Below, one piece after another: positions 46,711 to 60,341 of a stretch of 64,000 nt of DNA; positions within the stretch are counted from its first letter, which is position 1, and each line of letters begins with the position of its first letter. The DNA is taken from positions 62,001 through 126,000 of the forward strand of contig JACKLO010000012.1 in assembly GCA_024235915.1 (NCBI GenBank), read 5' to 3'. Made by a program: the position numbers and the translations under genes. Source of the DNA: Burkholderiaceae bacterium (GTDB taxonomy: Bacteria > Pseudomonadota > Gammaproteobacteria > Burkholderiales > Burkholderiaceae_C). The notes beneath the pieces are model-generated. The model searched no databases and was not told the DNA's origin. It was given only the letters and a program-made list of their open reading frames with translations.

Positions 46711-48807
46711 CTAACGCGCCTGCGCGCCGGCCTCAACGCCGGCGGTCGTGTCGGGCGCCATGCCTTGGTGGCGCAGCAACGCGTCCAGCCGTGCTGGCCG
46801 CCCCCTGAAGGCCACGAAACTGTCCTGGGCCGGCCGGCTGCCCCCACTGCCCAGCACCTCGCGCCGCCAGCGGGCACCGGTGTACGGGTCGAAGAGCCCG
46901 TTCGCCTCGAAGGCGGCAAAGGCATCGGCCGACAGCACCTCGGCCCAGTGGTAGCCGTAGTAGCCGGCGGCGTAACCACCGTCGAAGATGTGCAGGAAGC
47001 CGTTCGGCCAGCGGTCGTCATCCGGCCGCGTGGGCAGGGCCAGTTCGGCTTCCACCTCGCGGGCCAGGGCCGGAACTCGCCCGCTGGTGCCGGCTTCAGC
47101 GTGCAGACGCATGTCGAGCAGCGCGTACTCCACACCCCGCAGCATGCGCTGCCCGGCACCGAAGTGGCGCGCGGCGGTCATGCGGTCGAACAGCTCGCGG
47201 GGCAGTGGCTCGCCCGTGTCCACGTGCGCCGTCAGCCGCTGCAGCACCGGCCATTCCCAGGCGAAGTTCTCCATGAACTGGCTGGGCAGTTCCGCCGCAT
47301 CCCATTCCACGCCGCCGATGCCCGACAGCGACAGTTCGTCGACCTCGGTCAGCAGATGGTGCAGCCCATGGCCGAATTCATGGAACAGCGTGATCACGTC
47401 ATCGTGCGTGAGCAGGGAGGGCCGCTCGCCCACCGGTGGCGCAAAGTTGCAGATCAGGTGGGCCTGCGGTTGCTGCAGACGACCGTCCGGGCGCCGCCAG
47501 CGGCTGCGCACTTCGTCCATCCAGGCGCCACTCTGCTTGCCGGGCCGCGCATAGGGGTCGAGCCAGAAGCGCCCAATCTCGGCACCTCCTTGCGCATCAC
47601 ACTGCATCACCCGGTGGTGGCTGACGTCGGGATGCCAGGCCGGGGCCTCGGCGGGTTCGATGCGCACACCCAGCACCTGTTGCACCAGCGCAAACAGGCC
47701 CTGCATCACCGTGGGCAGCGGGAACCAGGGGCGTAGTGCCTCGTCGTCGATGCCAAAGCGCTGCTGCTTGAGCTTCTCGCCGACGTAGGCGCGGTCCCAG
47801 GGCTGCACCGTGTCCAGGCCGAGCGCGTGCGCATGGGCCTGCAGCTCGGCGCGCTCGCGCGCGGCGAAGGGCTGCGCCCGATGAGCCAGGTCCCGCAGGA
47901 AGTCCAGCACCTCGGGCACGCTGCCGGCCATCTTGGGCGCCAGCGACACCGCAGCGTGGTGCGGGCGGCCGAGCAGGGCGGCCTGCTCCTGGCGCAGGTC
48001 CAGGATCTCCTGCATCAGTGGGCCGTTGTCGTGGGCCGGGTCGCCGAGTTCGCTGGCCAGCCGCGCATGGGCGCGGTGCAGCGTTTCGCGCAACGCGCGG
48101 TCGTCTGCCGTGGCCAGGGTCGGCAGCCGGCACGGCGCATGCAGCGTGAGGCGCGCGATGGCGGGGTCGGTGATGCCGGCCTCGGCCGCCAGTGCCTGGG
48201 CGGCCGCGAGCACGTCCGCGGGCACACCCGCCAGACGGGTCAGCGGTACATCCAGATGCCAGGCATCGGTCGCGTCGAGGACGTTTTCGCCGAGACGCTG
48301 GGACAGTTCCGCCAGCCGGGCTTCGATGGCGGCGAAGCGTTCGCGTGCCGCGCCCTGCAGCGCGGCGCCGCCGAGTTCGAAGTCGCGCAGCGCGTCGAAG
48401 ACAGCCTTGCGCCGCACGGCAGGCAAGTCGGCGAAGGCCGGGCTGTCGGCGATGGCGCGGGTCTTGGCGTACAGCGCCGCGTCGGCCGCCAGCCGGGTGA
48501 AGAAGTCGGTGACCCGCGGCAGGTTGTCGCCGTAGGCCTCGCGCAGCGCTGGCGTGTCGACGACGGCGTGCAGATGACCGATGTGGCCCCAGACCCGGCG
48601 CAATCGCTCGACCGGCGCATCCAGCACCCGCGCCAGCGCATCACTGTCGGCCGGCGTTTCCGGCGCCACGGCTGAGGCCAAGGCGGCCTCGGCGTCGGCG
48701 AGCAGCCGGTCCAGGGCGGACGTGACGTGATGCGCCTCCATGGCGTCGAAGCGCGGCAGGTCGCGCTCGTCCAGCAGTGGGTTCAACGGATCCTGGCCCA
48801 CGATCAC
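46711..48807 (-). CDS. prlC: Oligopeptidase A, M3 family metallopeptidase
   Basis: 698 residues. The zinc site is ITLFHEFGHGLHHLLT (HExGH) with the third ligand in ELPSQFMENFAWEW. Substrate-binding YAGYYGYHW-like region (GYAAGYYGYHWAEVL) is near the C-terminus. It degrades short peptides, including cleaved signal peptides, in the cytoplasm. The GTG at 48807 overlaps the folD stop as GTGA. Length matches E. coli OpdA (680). Confidence 0.93.
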   Translation of the reverse strand: MIVGQDPLNPLLDERDLPRFDAMEAHHVTSALDRLLADAEAALASAVAPETPADSDALARVLDAPVERLRRVWGHIGHLHAVVDTPALREAYGDNLPRVTDFFTRLAADAALYAKTRAIADSPAFADLPAVRRKAVFDALRDFELGGAALQGAARERFAAIEARLAELSQRLGENVLDATDAWHLDVPLTRLAGVPADVLAAAQALAAEAGITDPAIARLTLHAPCRLPTLATADDRALRETLHRAHARLASELGDPAHDNGPLMQEILDLRQEQAALLGRPHHAAVSLAPKMAGSVPEVLDFLRDLAHRAQPFAARERAELQAHAHALGLDTVQPWDRAYVGEKLKQQRFGIDDEALRPWFPLPTVMQGLFALVQQVLGVRIEPAEAPAWHPDVSHHRVMQCDAQGGAEIGRFWLDPYARPGKQSGAWMDEVRSRWRRPDGRLQQPQAHLICNFAPPVGERPSLLTHDDVITLFHEFGHGLHHLLTEVDELSLSGIGGVEWDAAELPSQFMENFAWEWPVLQRLTAHVDTGEPLPRELFDRMTAARHFGAGQRMLRGVEYALLDMRLHAEAGTSGRVPALAREVEAELALPTRPDDDRWPNGFLHIFDGGYAAGYYGYHWAEVLSADAFAAFEANGLFDPYTGARWRREVLGSGGSRPAQDSFVAFRGRPARLDALLRHQGMAPDTTAGVEAGAQAR

Positions 48808-49643
48808 AGCCCCGATCCGGCCGCCTCCAGCGTGTTGACCAGCAGCATCGCGCGCGTCATCGGCCCCACGCCGCCGGGCACGGGCGTGATCCAGCCGGCC
48901 ACCTGACGCACGTTCTCGAAGTCGACGTCACCGCAGAGCTTGCCTTCGTCGTTGCGGTTCATGCCGACGTCGATGACCACCGCGCCGGGCTTGACCATGT
49001 CGTGCGTGAGCACGTTGCGCTTGCCGACGGCGGCGACGACGATGTCGGCCTGGCGGGTGAACTGGCCCAGGTCCGGCGTGCCGCTGTGACAGAGCATGAC
49101 CGTGGCGTTGGCCTGCAGCAGCAGCAGGGCCATGGGCTTGCCCACGGTGTTGCTGCGGCCGATGACCACCGCGGTCTTGCCGCGCGGGTCGACGCCGGTG
49201 GTCTCCAGCAGCTTCATGCAGCCGTAGGGCGTGCAGGGTTTGAAGCCGGGCAGGTTGCACATCAGCTCCCCCGCGCTCTGCACCGAATAGCCATCGACGT
49301 CCTTGCGCACGTCGATGGCTTCGATGACGCGCTTGGGGTCGATGTGCTTCGGCAATGGCATCTGCACCAGGATGCCGTGCACGGCAGGGTCGGCGTTGAG
49401 CGCGGCGATGCGCCCCAGCAGGTCGGCCTCGCTCAGCGTGGCCGGGTGGCGCTCGAGCAGCGAACGCATGCCCACACCCTCGCAGTCGGCCACCTTGTGC
49501 TTCACGTAGACCTGCGATGCCGGGTCGTCGCCGACGAGGATCACGGCCAGCCCCGGCGGCGTTGCCAGCGTCTTCACCTTGTCGGCCACCTGGGCGCGGA
49601 TGCAGGCCGCCAGGGCGTTGCCGTCGATCAGTTGGGCGCTCAT
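48804..49643 (-). CDS. folD: Methylenetetrahydrofolate dehydrogenase/cyclohydrolase
   Basis: 279 residues. ASQVYVKHKVADCEGVGMRS holds the catalytic lysine, GILVQMPLPKHID and PCTPYGCMKLLE the folate site, and VIGRSNTVGKPMALLLLQ the NADP site; PVPGGVGPMTRAML ends it. It interconverts one-carbon states of tetrahydrofolate. ATG at 49643, with GGAG a few bases before. Followed by prlC with GTGA overlap. Confidence 0.96.
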   Translation of the reverse strand: MSAQLIDGNALAACIRAQVADKVKTLATPPGLAVILVGDDPASQVYVKHKVADCEGVGMRSLLERHPATLSEADLLGRIAALNADPAVHGILVQMPLPKHIDPKRVIEAIDVRKDVDGYSVQSAGELMCNLPGFKPCTPYGCMKLLETTGVDPRGKTAVVIGRSNTVGKPMALLLLQANATVMLCHSGTPDLGQFTRQADIVVAAVGKRNVLTHDMVKPGAVVIDVGMNRNDEGKLCGDVDFENVRQVAGWITPVPGGVGPMTRAMLLVNTLEAAGSGL

Positions 49644-49722
49644 CGGGATCTCCTTCGCAATGTCCGGATCAGAAACAAGAAGGCCGCCTGGAATCAAGCG
49701 GCCTTCGGTGCGGGCGTGGCGC

Positions 49723-50346
49723 TCAGGCCTTGTTCTGGGCCCCCAGCGCGATCTTCAGCAGATCGGCCACGGTGTTGGCGTTGAGCTTTTCCATGATGTT
49801 GGCGCGGTGCGCCTCCACCGTCTTGATGCTGATGCCCAGGTCGTCGGCGATCTGCTTGTTCAGGCGCCCGGCGACGATGCGCTCCAGCACCTGGCTTTCA
49901 CGCGTGGTCAGGCGTGACAGCAGGGCGTCGCGGCTGGCCTGTTCCTGGTGCTGGCTGAAGGCGGTGCGCGCCTGTTCCAGCATGCGCTCGACCAGCGACA
50001 GCAGTTCCTCTTCCTTGAACGGCTTCTCGATGAAGTCCATCGCACCCTTCTTCATCGTCGTCACCGCCATCGGCACGTCGCCGTGGCCGGTGATGAAGAC
50101 GATGGGCAGGGGGCTCTTGCGCTCGAGCAGGCGGTCCTGCAGTTCGAGGCCGCTCATGCCGTCCATGCGGATGTCGGCGATCAGGCAGGCCACTTCGCGC
50201 GGGTCGAAGCGGGCGAGGAACGATTCAGAGGAATCGAAGCACTTGACGCGGTAGTCCTTGCCTTCGAGCAACCACTGCAGTGAATCGCGCACGGCCTCGT
50301 CATCGTCGACGACGTAGACGGTGCCTTTCTTGGGGATCAGGCTCAT
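49723..50346 (-). CDS. Two-component response regulator, FixJ/LuxR type
   Basis: 207 residues. Receiver domain with acidic pocket VVDDDEAVRDS, phosphorylation site D58 in IADIRMDG, T86 and K108 (FIEKPF). The C-terminal LuxR-type helix-turn-helix reads LTTRESQVLERIVAGRLNKQ, then IADDLGISIKTVEAHRANIM. The start directly abuts the stop of the kinase gene (50346/50347), so they are one pair. The pair is divergent from the pyruvate dehydrogenase operon and may control it; that target is inference. Confidence 0.93.
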   Translation of the reverse strand: MSLIPKKGTVYVVDDDEAVRDSLQWLLEGKDYRVKCFDSSESFLARFDPREVACLIADIRMDGMSGLELQDRLLERKSPLPIVFITGHGDVPMAVTTMKKGAMDFIEKPFKEEELLSLVERMLEQARTAFSQHQEQASRDALLSRLTTRESQVLERIVAGRLNKQIADDLGISIKTVEAHRANIMEKLNANTVADLLKIALGAQNKA

Positions 50347-52911
50347 TCAGGGGGTCACGGTGGGGTTGGAGGCAACGCCCGCATCGGCGGCGTCGGCGGC
50401 GCGGGCCGCCAGTTCCACCGGCAGCGTGAACGAAAAACGGCACCCGGCGACCTGGTCGCCATTGTAGAGGTTCTCCGCGCGCATCCGGCCGCGGTGCGAC
50501 TCGACGATGGTGCGGCACAAGCCCAGGCCGATGCCCAGACCCTCGGGCTTGGTGGAGAAGAAGGCCTCGTAGAGCCGTTGCGAGACCTCCGGCGGCAGGC
50601 CGGGGCCCTGGTCGGTGACGCTGAACTCGATCACGCCGCCCTCGTCCGGCGTGTGCCGCGGCACCACGCGCAGTTCGATGTGGCGGCGTGCCGGCGGCAT
50701 GTGGGCGCCGTCGATGGCCTCGGCCGCGTTCTTCAGCAGGTTCAGCAGCACCTGCTCGATGAGGATAGGGTCGACCATCAGCACCGGCAGCCGCTGGGCG
50801 ACGTAGACGCGGATGGCCACGTTGCGCCGGCGCAGTTCGATGTTGGCCAGTTCCACCGCGTCCTCCACCATCTTGGTGGCCTGCGCGGCCTGCCGCTGCG
50901 GTTCACTGCGCTTCACGAAGGCGCGGATGCGGTGGATGATCTGCCCGGCCCGCTGCGCCTGCTTGGAGGTCTTCTGCAGCGCCGCGATCAGATCGTCGGT
51001 GCCGATGCTGCCGGCCTGCACGCGCGACACCATGCCGTTGCAGTAGTTGGTGATGGCGGTCAGCGGCTGGTTGAGTTCGTGCGCCACCGAACTGGCCATC
51101 TCGCCCATCGTGACCAGGCGGCTGGTGACCTGGGCCTTCTCCGCCTGGGCGTCGGCGATCTCCTCGGCGCGCACGCGGGCGGTGATGTCGGTCGCGATGA
51201 TCATCTGCGCCAGGCGGCCGTCGGTCCACTGCAGGTAGCGCGCGCGCACGTCGAACCACTTCTGCAGCGGCTCGACGAAGACCTCGCGCGGGTGGATGCC
51301 GGCCTCGGTGAGCTCCTGCGTGGGCAAGCCCGACAGTTCGTCGTAGTCGTCGCTGGTCGGCGGTTCGTCCTCGGCCATGCCGCCGGCCAGCGTGGCGTGT
51401 CCGCGCGGGTCGCTGCCGAACCACAGCCGGTAGGACCGGTTCACGAACAGCAGCTCGCGCTGCTGCACCGACAGCACCGACACCGACGCGTCCAGGCCTT
51501 CGAGCACGGTGGTGAAGCGTTCATGGCTGGCCGAGAGCTGGTCGCGGATGCGCTTGGCCTCGGTGATGTTGGTGACACTGGTCATCCAGCCGGCCTGCTG
51601 GCCCTTCGGATCCACCAGCGGCGAGATGTACATGCGGGCGTCGAACTGGGTGCCGTCCTTGCGCATCACGCGCACCTCGATGCCGCCGGCCGGGCTGCGC
51701 CCCTGGAGTTCCTGTTGCAACAGCCGCGTGTTCTCCTCGATGCGATCCGGCGGCCAGTAGGGGAAGGGCGGCGTGCGGCCGATGAGCTCCGTCTCGCCGA
51801 AGCCCACCATGTTGCAGAAGGCGGCGTTGACGTAGCTGATCCGGCCTTCGAGGTCCATCGCGCGCATGCCGGTGGGCATGGAGTTCTCCATTGCGCGGCG
51901 GAAGTTGGTCTCCTGCACCAGCTCACGCTGGATCTGCGCGCGGCGGCGCATGTGGCGCCAGCTGCCCAGCAGCATCCACACCGTCAGCACCGAGAGGGCC
52001 ACCACCATCCAGAACAACGTGTTGCCGATCAGGCCGATGGAGGTGCGGTAGCCCTCGGCGCGCAGCAGCAGGCCATTGAGCGCAGGCACCAGCGGCAGGT
52101 CCTGCACGATGGTGGCCGGCCGCGTGGCCGCACCGGGCATGGCCGTGACCGTGCTGGCGTGCGTGCGCCCGGCAAGGTCGACGATGCTGATGCGATGGCG
52201 GGCGGACACGTCGGCCGGCACCTCGTAGCGCAGCAGCGCATCGACGGCGTACTCCACCACCAGCGCACCGGCGAAGGCCGAGCCGTCCACCAGGGGCACG
52301 TGCAGCTGGAAGACAGGTGCGCCGGTGCTGTCGGCAAAGATGGTGGAGTAGGTCGGCTGCAGGCGCTGGCGGGCGGTGCGGAAGGCACCCTCGGCGGCGC
52401 TGGGCGCCCCTTCGATGGGGCGCGAGGCCCGCGACGACTCCTCGTCCGGCGGCAGCGCACCATGGTGCAGCGGCGCCCAGTGGATGGACAGCGGCCGCCG
52501 GCGCACGTCGTACCAGGCCATGTGGGTGATCTCGGGCCGGTCGCGGGCAAAGGTCTCGATCACCGGCAGCAGGGCCTCGCCGCTGATCGGCCGTGCCGAG
52601 AGGCCGCCCGCCAGCCGCACCAGCTGCTCCTGGTTCTGGATCAGTCGCAGGCCCAGCTGCTGCTGGATGACCTCGACATCCCGCTTGACCGATTCCGCCT
52701 CCCGCTCGAATTCCTCGTTGCGCAGGTACCAGAAGGCCGAGATGATGGCCGCCAGGAACAGCAGCACCGACACCAACGGCGCCACCGTGACGAACCGGTC
52801 CTGCCGCGACGGTGACTGCCGGCGCCACCAGCGGCCGAGCAGGCGCTGCAGACCGACGGCCGGGCGGCGTGCGGGCGGTGCGGCGGGTGGCGAGCGAGGG
52901 GCCGTAGTCAT
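50347..52911 (-). CDS. PAS-domain sensor histidine kinase
   Basis: 854 residues. Membrane helix at about 43-63, a periplasmic sensor of about 230 residues, a second helix at about 297-317, then PAS domains (MENSMPTGMRAMDLEGRISY, then VLEGLDASVSVLSVQQRELL) and the kinase core. Phospho-acceptor is H611 in ASSVAHELNQPLTAI; N-box NLLKNAAEAID, G1 DQGPGLPPE and G2 GLGIGLGLCRTI. The periplasmic part suggests it senses an outside or periplasmic signal. Partner is the FixJ-type regulator right after it. The start codon is 126 bases from aceE on the other strand. Confidence 0.92.
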   Translation of the reverse strand: MTTAPRSPPAAPPARRPAVGLQRLLGRWWRRQSPSRQDRFVTVAPLVSVLLFLAAIISAFWYLRNEEFEREAESVKRDVEVIQQQLGLRLIQNQEQLVRLAGGLSARPISGEALLPVIETFARDRPEITHMAWYDVRRRPLSIHWAPLHHGALPPDEESSRASRPIEGAPSAAEGAFRTARQRLQPTYSTIFADSTGAPVFQLHVPLVDGSAFAGALVVEYAVDALLRYEVPADVSARHRISIVDLAGRTHASTVTAMPGAATRPATIVQDLPLVPALNGLLLRAEGYRTSIGLIGNTLFWMVVALSVLTVWMLLGSWRHMRRRAQIQRELVQETNFRRAMENSMPTGMRAMDLEGRISYVNAAFCNMVGFGETELIGRTPPFPYWPPDRIEENTRLLQQELQGRSPAGGIEVRVMRKDGTQFDARMYISPLVDPKGQQAGWMTSVTNITEAKRIRDQLSASHERFTTVLEGLDASVSVLSVQQRELLFVNRSYRLWFGSDPRGHATLAGGMAEDEPPTSDDYDELSGLPTQELTEAGIHPREVFVEPLQKWFDVRARYLQWTDGRLAQMIIATDITARVRAEEIADAQAEKAQVTSRLVTMGEMASSVAHELNQPLTAITNYCNGMVSRVQAGSIGTDDLIAALQKTSKQAQRAGQIIHRIRAFVKRSEPQRQAAQATKMVEDAVELANIELRRRNVAIRVYVAQRLPVLMVDPILIEQVLLNLLKNAAEAIDGAHMPPARRHIELRVVPRHTPDEGGVIEFSVTDQGPGLPPEVSQRLYEAFFSTKPEGLGIGLGLCRTIVESHRGRMRAENLYNGDQVAGCRFSFTLPVELAARAADAADAGVASNPTVTP

Positions 52912-52944
52912 CGCGGGATTATCGCGGGGTGGCTTTCCTGCGAG

Positions 52945-52959
52945 TTCATAATATGAAAT
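52945..52959. promoter_or_regulatory. Palindrome in the kinase/aceE divergent region
   Basis: TTCATAATATGAA (52945-52957) is a perfect palindrome in a short AT-rich island; with two more bases it matches 13 of 15 positions of a site in front of phaC (62676-62690). Nearby, TTTCGAAA at about 52979-52986 is another small palindrome. A shared regulator of acetyl-CoA supply and PHB synthesis is possible. No -35/-10 pair is assigned. Confidence 0.5.
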
Positions 52960-53037
52960 GCATGGGCACTATTTGAAATTTCGAAACTTTGTGCCACACT
53001 GCCGCCCCAGCGAACTTCAACCATCAAGGAGACAAGA

Positions 53038-55743
<2,706 letters not shown>

Positions 55744-55771
55744 AGACCCAACACAACGGAGACGAGATCCC

Positions 55772-57400
55772 ATGGCATTGGTGGAAATCAAGGTCCCGGA
55801 CATCGGGGACTTCAAGGAAGTGGCCGTCATCGAGCTGCTGGTCAAGCCCGGTGATGTGGTCAAGGCGGAGCAGAGCCTGATCACGGTGGAAAGCGACAAG
55901 GCGTCGATGGAGATTCCGTCGTCGCAGGCCGGCACAGTGAAGGAACTGCGCGTGGCGCTGGGCGACAAGGTGGGCGAGGGCAGCGTGGTGCTGATGCTCG
56001 AGACCGAAGGCGCTGGCGCGGCCGCTCCGGCGGTCCCTGCGGCCCCACCGGCTGCTGCGCCTGTCGCGGCAGCCGCTGCCGTCGCAGCGGCCCCGGCGGC
56101 TGCGGGCGGAACGGTCGAGGTGCGTGTACCCGACATCGGCGACTTCAAGGAAGTGGCTGTCATCGAGGTGATGGTCAAGCCCGGCGACACCGTCAAGGCC
56201 GAGCAGAGCCTGATCACGGTGGAGAGCGACAAGGCGTCGATGGAGATCCCGTCGTCGCACGCCGGCGTGGTGAAGGAACTGAAGGTCGCGCTGGGCGACA
56301 AGGTCGGCGAAGGTTCGGTGATCCTGGTGCTCGAGGCCGCCGGCGGATCCGCCCCGGCGGCGGTGCCATCTCCCGCTGCTGCCGCCGCAGTCGCAGCCCC
56401 GGTGGCCGCACCCGTACCCGCAGCGGCGCCTGCTTCTGCGCCTTCGTCTTCGCCGGCCGTGGCCACGCCCGCCGGCAAGCTGCCGCATGCCTCACCCTCG
56501 GTGCGCCGCTTTGCGCGCGAGCTCGGTGTGCCGCTGGCCGACGTGGCCGGCAGCGGGCCCAAGGGCCGCATCACGCAGGAAGACGTGCAGCGCTACGTGA
56601 AGGGTGTGATCGCCGGCGCCGCGCAGATGCCGGCCGCGGCCGCGCCTGCCGCCGCGGGTGGGGCCTTCCCCGGCCTGCTGCCCTGGCCGCAGGTGGACTT
56701 CAGCAAGTTCGGCGAAGTCGAGCGCAAGGACCTCTCGCGGATCAAGAAGATCAGCGGCGCCAACCTGCACCGCAACTGGGTCGTGATCCCGCACGTCACC
56801 AACCATGACGATGCCGACATCACCGAGCTCGAGGCCTTCCGCGTCCAGCTGAACAAGGAGAACGAGAAGTCGGGCGTGAAGGTCACGATGCTGGCCTTCA
56901 TGATCAAGGCCGCCGTGGTGGCCCTGAAGAAGTTCCCCGAGTTCAACGCGAGCCTGGACGGTGACCAGCTGGTGCTGAAGAAGTACTTCCACATCGGCTT
57001 CGCGGCCGACACGCCCAATGGTCTCGTGGTGCCGGTGATCAAGGATGCCGACCGAAAGGGCATCTTCCAGATCAGCAGCGAGATGAGCGAGCTGGCGAAG
57101 AAGGCACGCGACGGCAAGCTGGGCCCGGCCGACATGAGCGGCGGCTGCTTCAGCATCTCGTCGCTGGGCGGCATCGGCGGCAAGTACTTCACGCCGATCA
57201 TCAACGCGCCCGAGGTCGCGATCATGGGCGTGTGCAAGAGCACCATGGAGCCACGCTGGGACGGCAAGGCCTTCCAGCCGCGGCTGATCCTGCCGCTGAG
57301 CCTGAGCTGGGACCACCGCGTGATCGACGGTGCTGCCGCCGCGCGCTTCAACGTCTACTTCGCGCAGCTGCTGGCGGACTTCCGCCGCATCGCGCTGTGA
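55772..57400 (+). CDS. aceF: Dihydrolipoamide acetyltransferase E2 with two lipoyl domains
   Basis: 542 residues. Two lipoyl domains (about 1-80 and 114-190), each with ESDKASMEIPSS and the lipoylated lysine; Ala-Pro linkers between; peripheral subunit-binding domain at about 235-272 (ASPSVRRFARELGVPLADVA); catalytic domain ending in SWDHRVIDGAAAARF with the active histidine. Second domain is nearly identical in DNA to the lipoyl domain of LpdA. Starts 28 bases after aceE behind GGAGACGAG. Confidence 0.96.
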   Translation: MALVEIKVPDIGDFKEVAVIELLVKPGDVVKAEQSLITVESDKASMEIPSSQAGTVKELRVALGDKVGEGSVVLMLETEGAGAAAPAVPAAPPAAAPVAAAAAVAAAPAAAGGTVEVRVPDIGDFKEVAVIEVMVKPGDTVKAEQSLITVESDKASMEIPSSHAGVVKELKVALGDKVGEGSVILVLEAAGGSAPAAVPSPAAAAAVAAPVAAPVPAAAPASAPSSSPAVATPAGKLPHASPSVRRFARELGVPLADVAGSGPKGRITQEDVQRYVKGVIAGAAQMPAAAAPAAAGGAFPGLLPWPQVDFSKFGEVERKDLSRIKKISGANLHRNWVVIPHVTNHDDADITELEAFRVQLNKENEKSGVKVTMLAFMIKAAVVALKKFPEFNASLDGDQLVLKKYFHIGFAADTPNGLVVPVIKDADRKGIFQISSEMSELAKKARDGKLGPADMSGGCFSISSLGGIGGKYFTPIINAPEVAIMGVCKSTMEPRWDGKAFQPRLILPLSLSWDHRVIDGAAAARFNVYFAQLLADFRRIAL

Positions 57401-57416
57401 TGGCGGGGAGCACACG

Positions 57417-59198
<1,782 letters not shown>

Positions 59199-59222
59199 GG
59201 CGTCGTCGACGCTGCACACGAA

Positions 59223-59248
59223 CGAAGGGCCCCAACTGGGGCCCTTCG
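59223..59248. terminator. Hairpin between lpdA and the HiPIP gene
   Basis: CGAAGGGCCCC, loop AACT, GGGGCCCTTCG: perfect 11-base arms between the convergent lpdA and HiPIP genes. No long T-run, but position and strength suit a shared terminator. Confidence 0.75.
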
Positions 59249-59264
59249 TCATGGGTGGTCCGTG

Positions 59265-59570
59265 TCAGGCCTTCTTGGCGTAGGCGCTGCACCAGCCCTT
59301 GTTGGCCACGTCCTTGCCCGGGAACAGCGCGCACTTGCCGGCGGGCGCGTTGCCGCCCTGGTACAGCGCACAGCTGCCGCAATGCTGGCCGGCCGCGAAC
59401 TGCTTGTACTTGCCCTTGTCGGCGCGCGCGGCATCGGCCACATAGCCCAGCGCCTTGGCCTGGGCGTCAGTCTCTTCGACCATGGCGGCCTGTGCGCTGC
59501 CGGCGGCGGCCAGCAGCGCAGCAGCGCTGGCGAGGGGAACGATCTGGATGAACTGGCGGCGGCTGGTCAT
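59265..59570 (-). CDS. High-potential iron-sulfur protein (HiPIP)
   Basis: 101 residues. A Tat-type signal (SRRQFIQIVPLASAAALLAA) is followed by a small mature protein with the four cluster cysteines: CGSC (x2 spacing), GKCALFPG and GWCSAYAKK. It is a periplasmic electron carrier that can replace cytochrome c toward oxidases or, in phototrophs, the reaction centre. The ATG at 59570 was chosen to begin the Tat motif. Monocistronic and convergent with lpdA. Confidence 0.95.
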   Translation of the reverse strand: MTSRRQFIQIVPLASAAALLAAAGSAQAAMVEETDAQAKALGYVADAARADKGKYKQFAAGQHCGSCALYQGGNAPAGKCALFPGKDVANKGWCSAYAKKA

Positions 59571-59741
59571 GTGTGCACTCCTGTGAGGTTGCGTGGAAGC
59601 ATAGCGAGACACCGACCGGCGCTCACTGCGGCATGTCAACGGACTACGGCACGGGTGCGATGACAGGCGCTGAAAAATCCGTCGGCAGACGGCATGAACG
59701 AGAACCGTTCCCCTTTTGACGCTGCCGATGTGACTACAGGC

Positions 59742-60287
59742 TCAGCCGATGTCGCCCACGTGCACGCTGAACAGTCCGTCGCGCCGGTCGGCAAAGAAGT
59801 GCTCCAGCGTCTCGCGCACGGTGCGAAACGCGATCTGGTCCCAGGGGATCTCGTGCTCCCGGAACAGCCGGGCTTCCAGTGTCTCCGGCCCTGGGTCCAG
59901 CCGCGTGTCCAGCATGCGGGCGCGGTAGAACAGGTGGACTTGGCCGGCCCGCACCACGTTGAGCACCGTGAACAGGCCTTCGAGCTCGATCGTGGCGCCC
60001 GCTTCCTCATCGGTCTCGCGCCGGGCGCCCTCGGCCGTGGTCTCGCCCAGTTCCATGAAGCCGGCGGGCAGCGTCCACAGACCGTGGCGAGGTTCGATGG
60101 CGCGGCGGCAGAGCAGCACCTGGTCTTCCCACACCGGCAGCGTGCCGACCACGTTGATGGGGTTTTCGTAGTGGATCTCGCCGCAGGCGCCGCAGACGGC
60201 GCGTTCGCGGTTGTCGTCGGCCGGCACGCGATAGGCGGTGGACGCGCCGCAGACGCGGCAATGCTGGATGCGGCGGGGCGCGAACAT
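59742..60287 (-). CDS. NUDIX hydrolase with N-terminal zinc ribbon
   Basis: 181 residues. N-terminal CRVCG and CGACGEIHYENP are a four-cysteine zinc ribbon, then the Nudix box GFMELGETTAEGARRETDEE followed by AGA is complete. NADH pyrophosphatase-like and ADP-ribose hydrolase relatives have this layout. Substrate not certain. The ATG at 60287 starts MFAPRRIQHC. Divergent from the fumarylpyruvate hydrolase-like gene with 54 bases between starts. Confidence 0.9.
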   Translation of the reverse strand: MFAPRRIQHCRVCGASTAYRVPADDNRERAVCGACGEIHYENPINVVGTLPVWEDQVLLCRRAIEPRHGLWTLPAGFMELGETTAEGARRETDEEAGATIELEGLFTVLNVVRAGQVHLFYRARMLDTRLDPGPETLEARLFREHEIPWDQIAFRTVRETLEHFFADRRDGLFSVHVGDIG

Positions 60288-60341
60288 GCAGTCAGTGTAG
60301 CGGCGTGGCATCATGCCCCGCTGACCTTGGAGACCCCTTCG

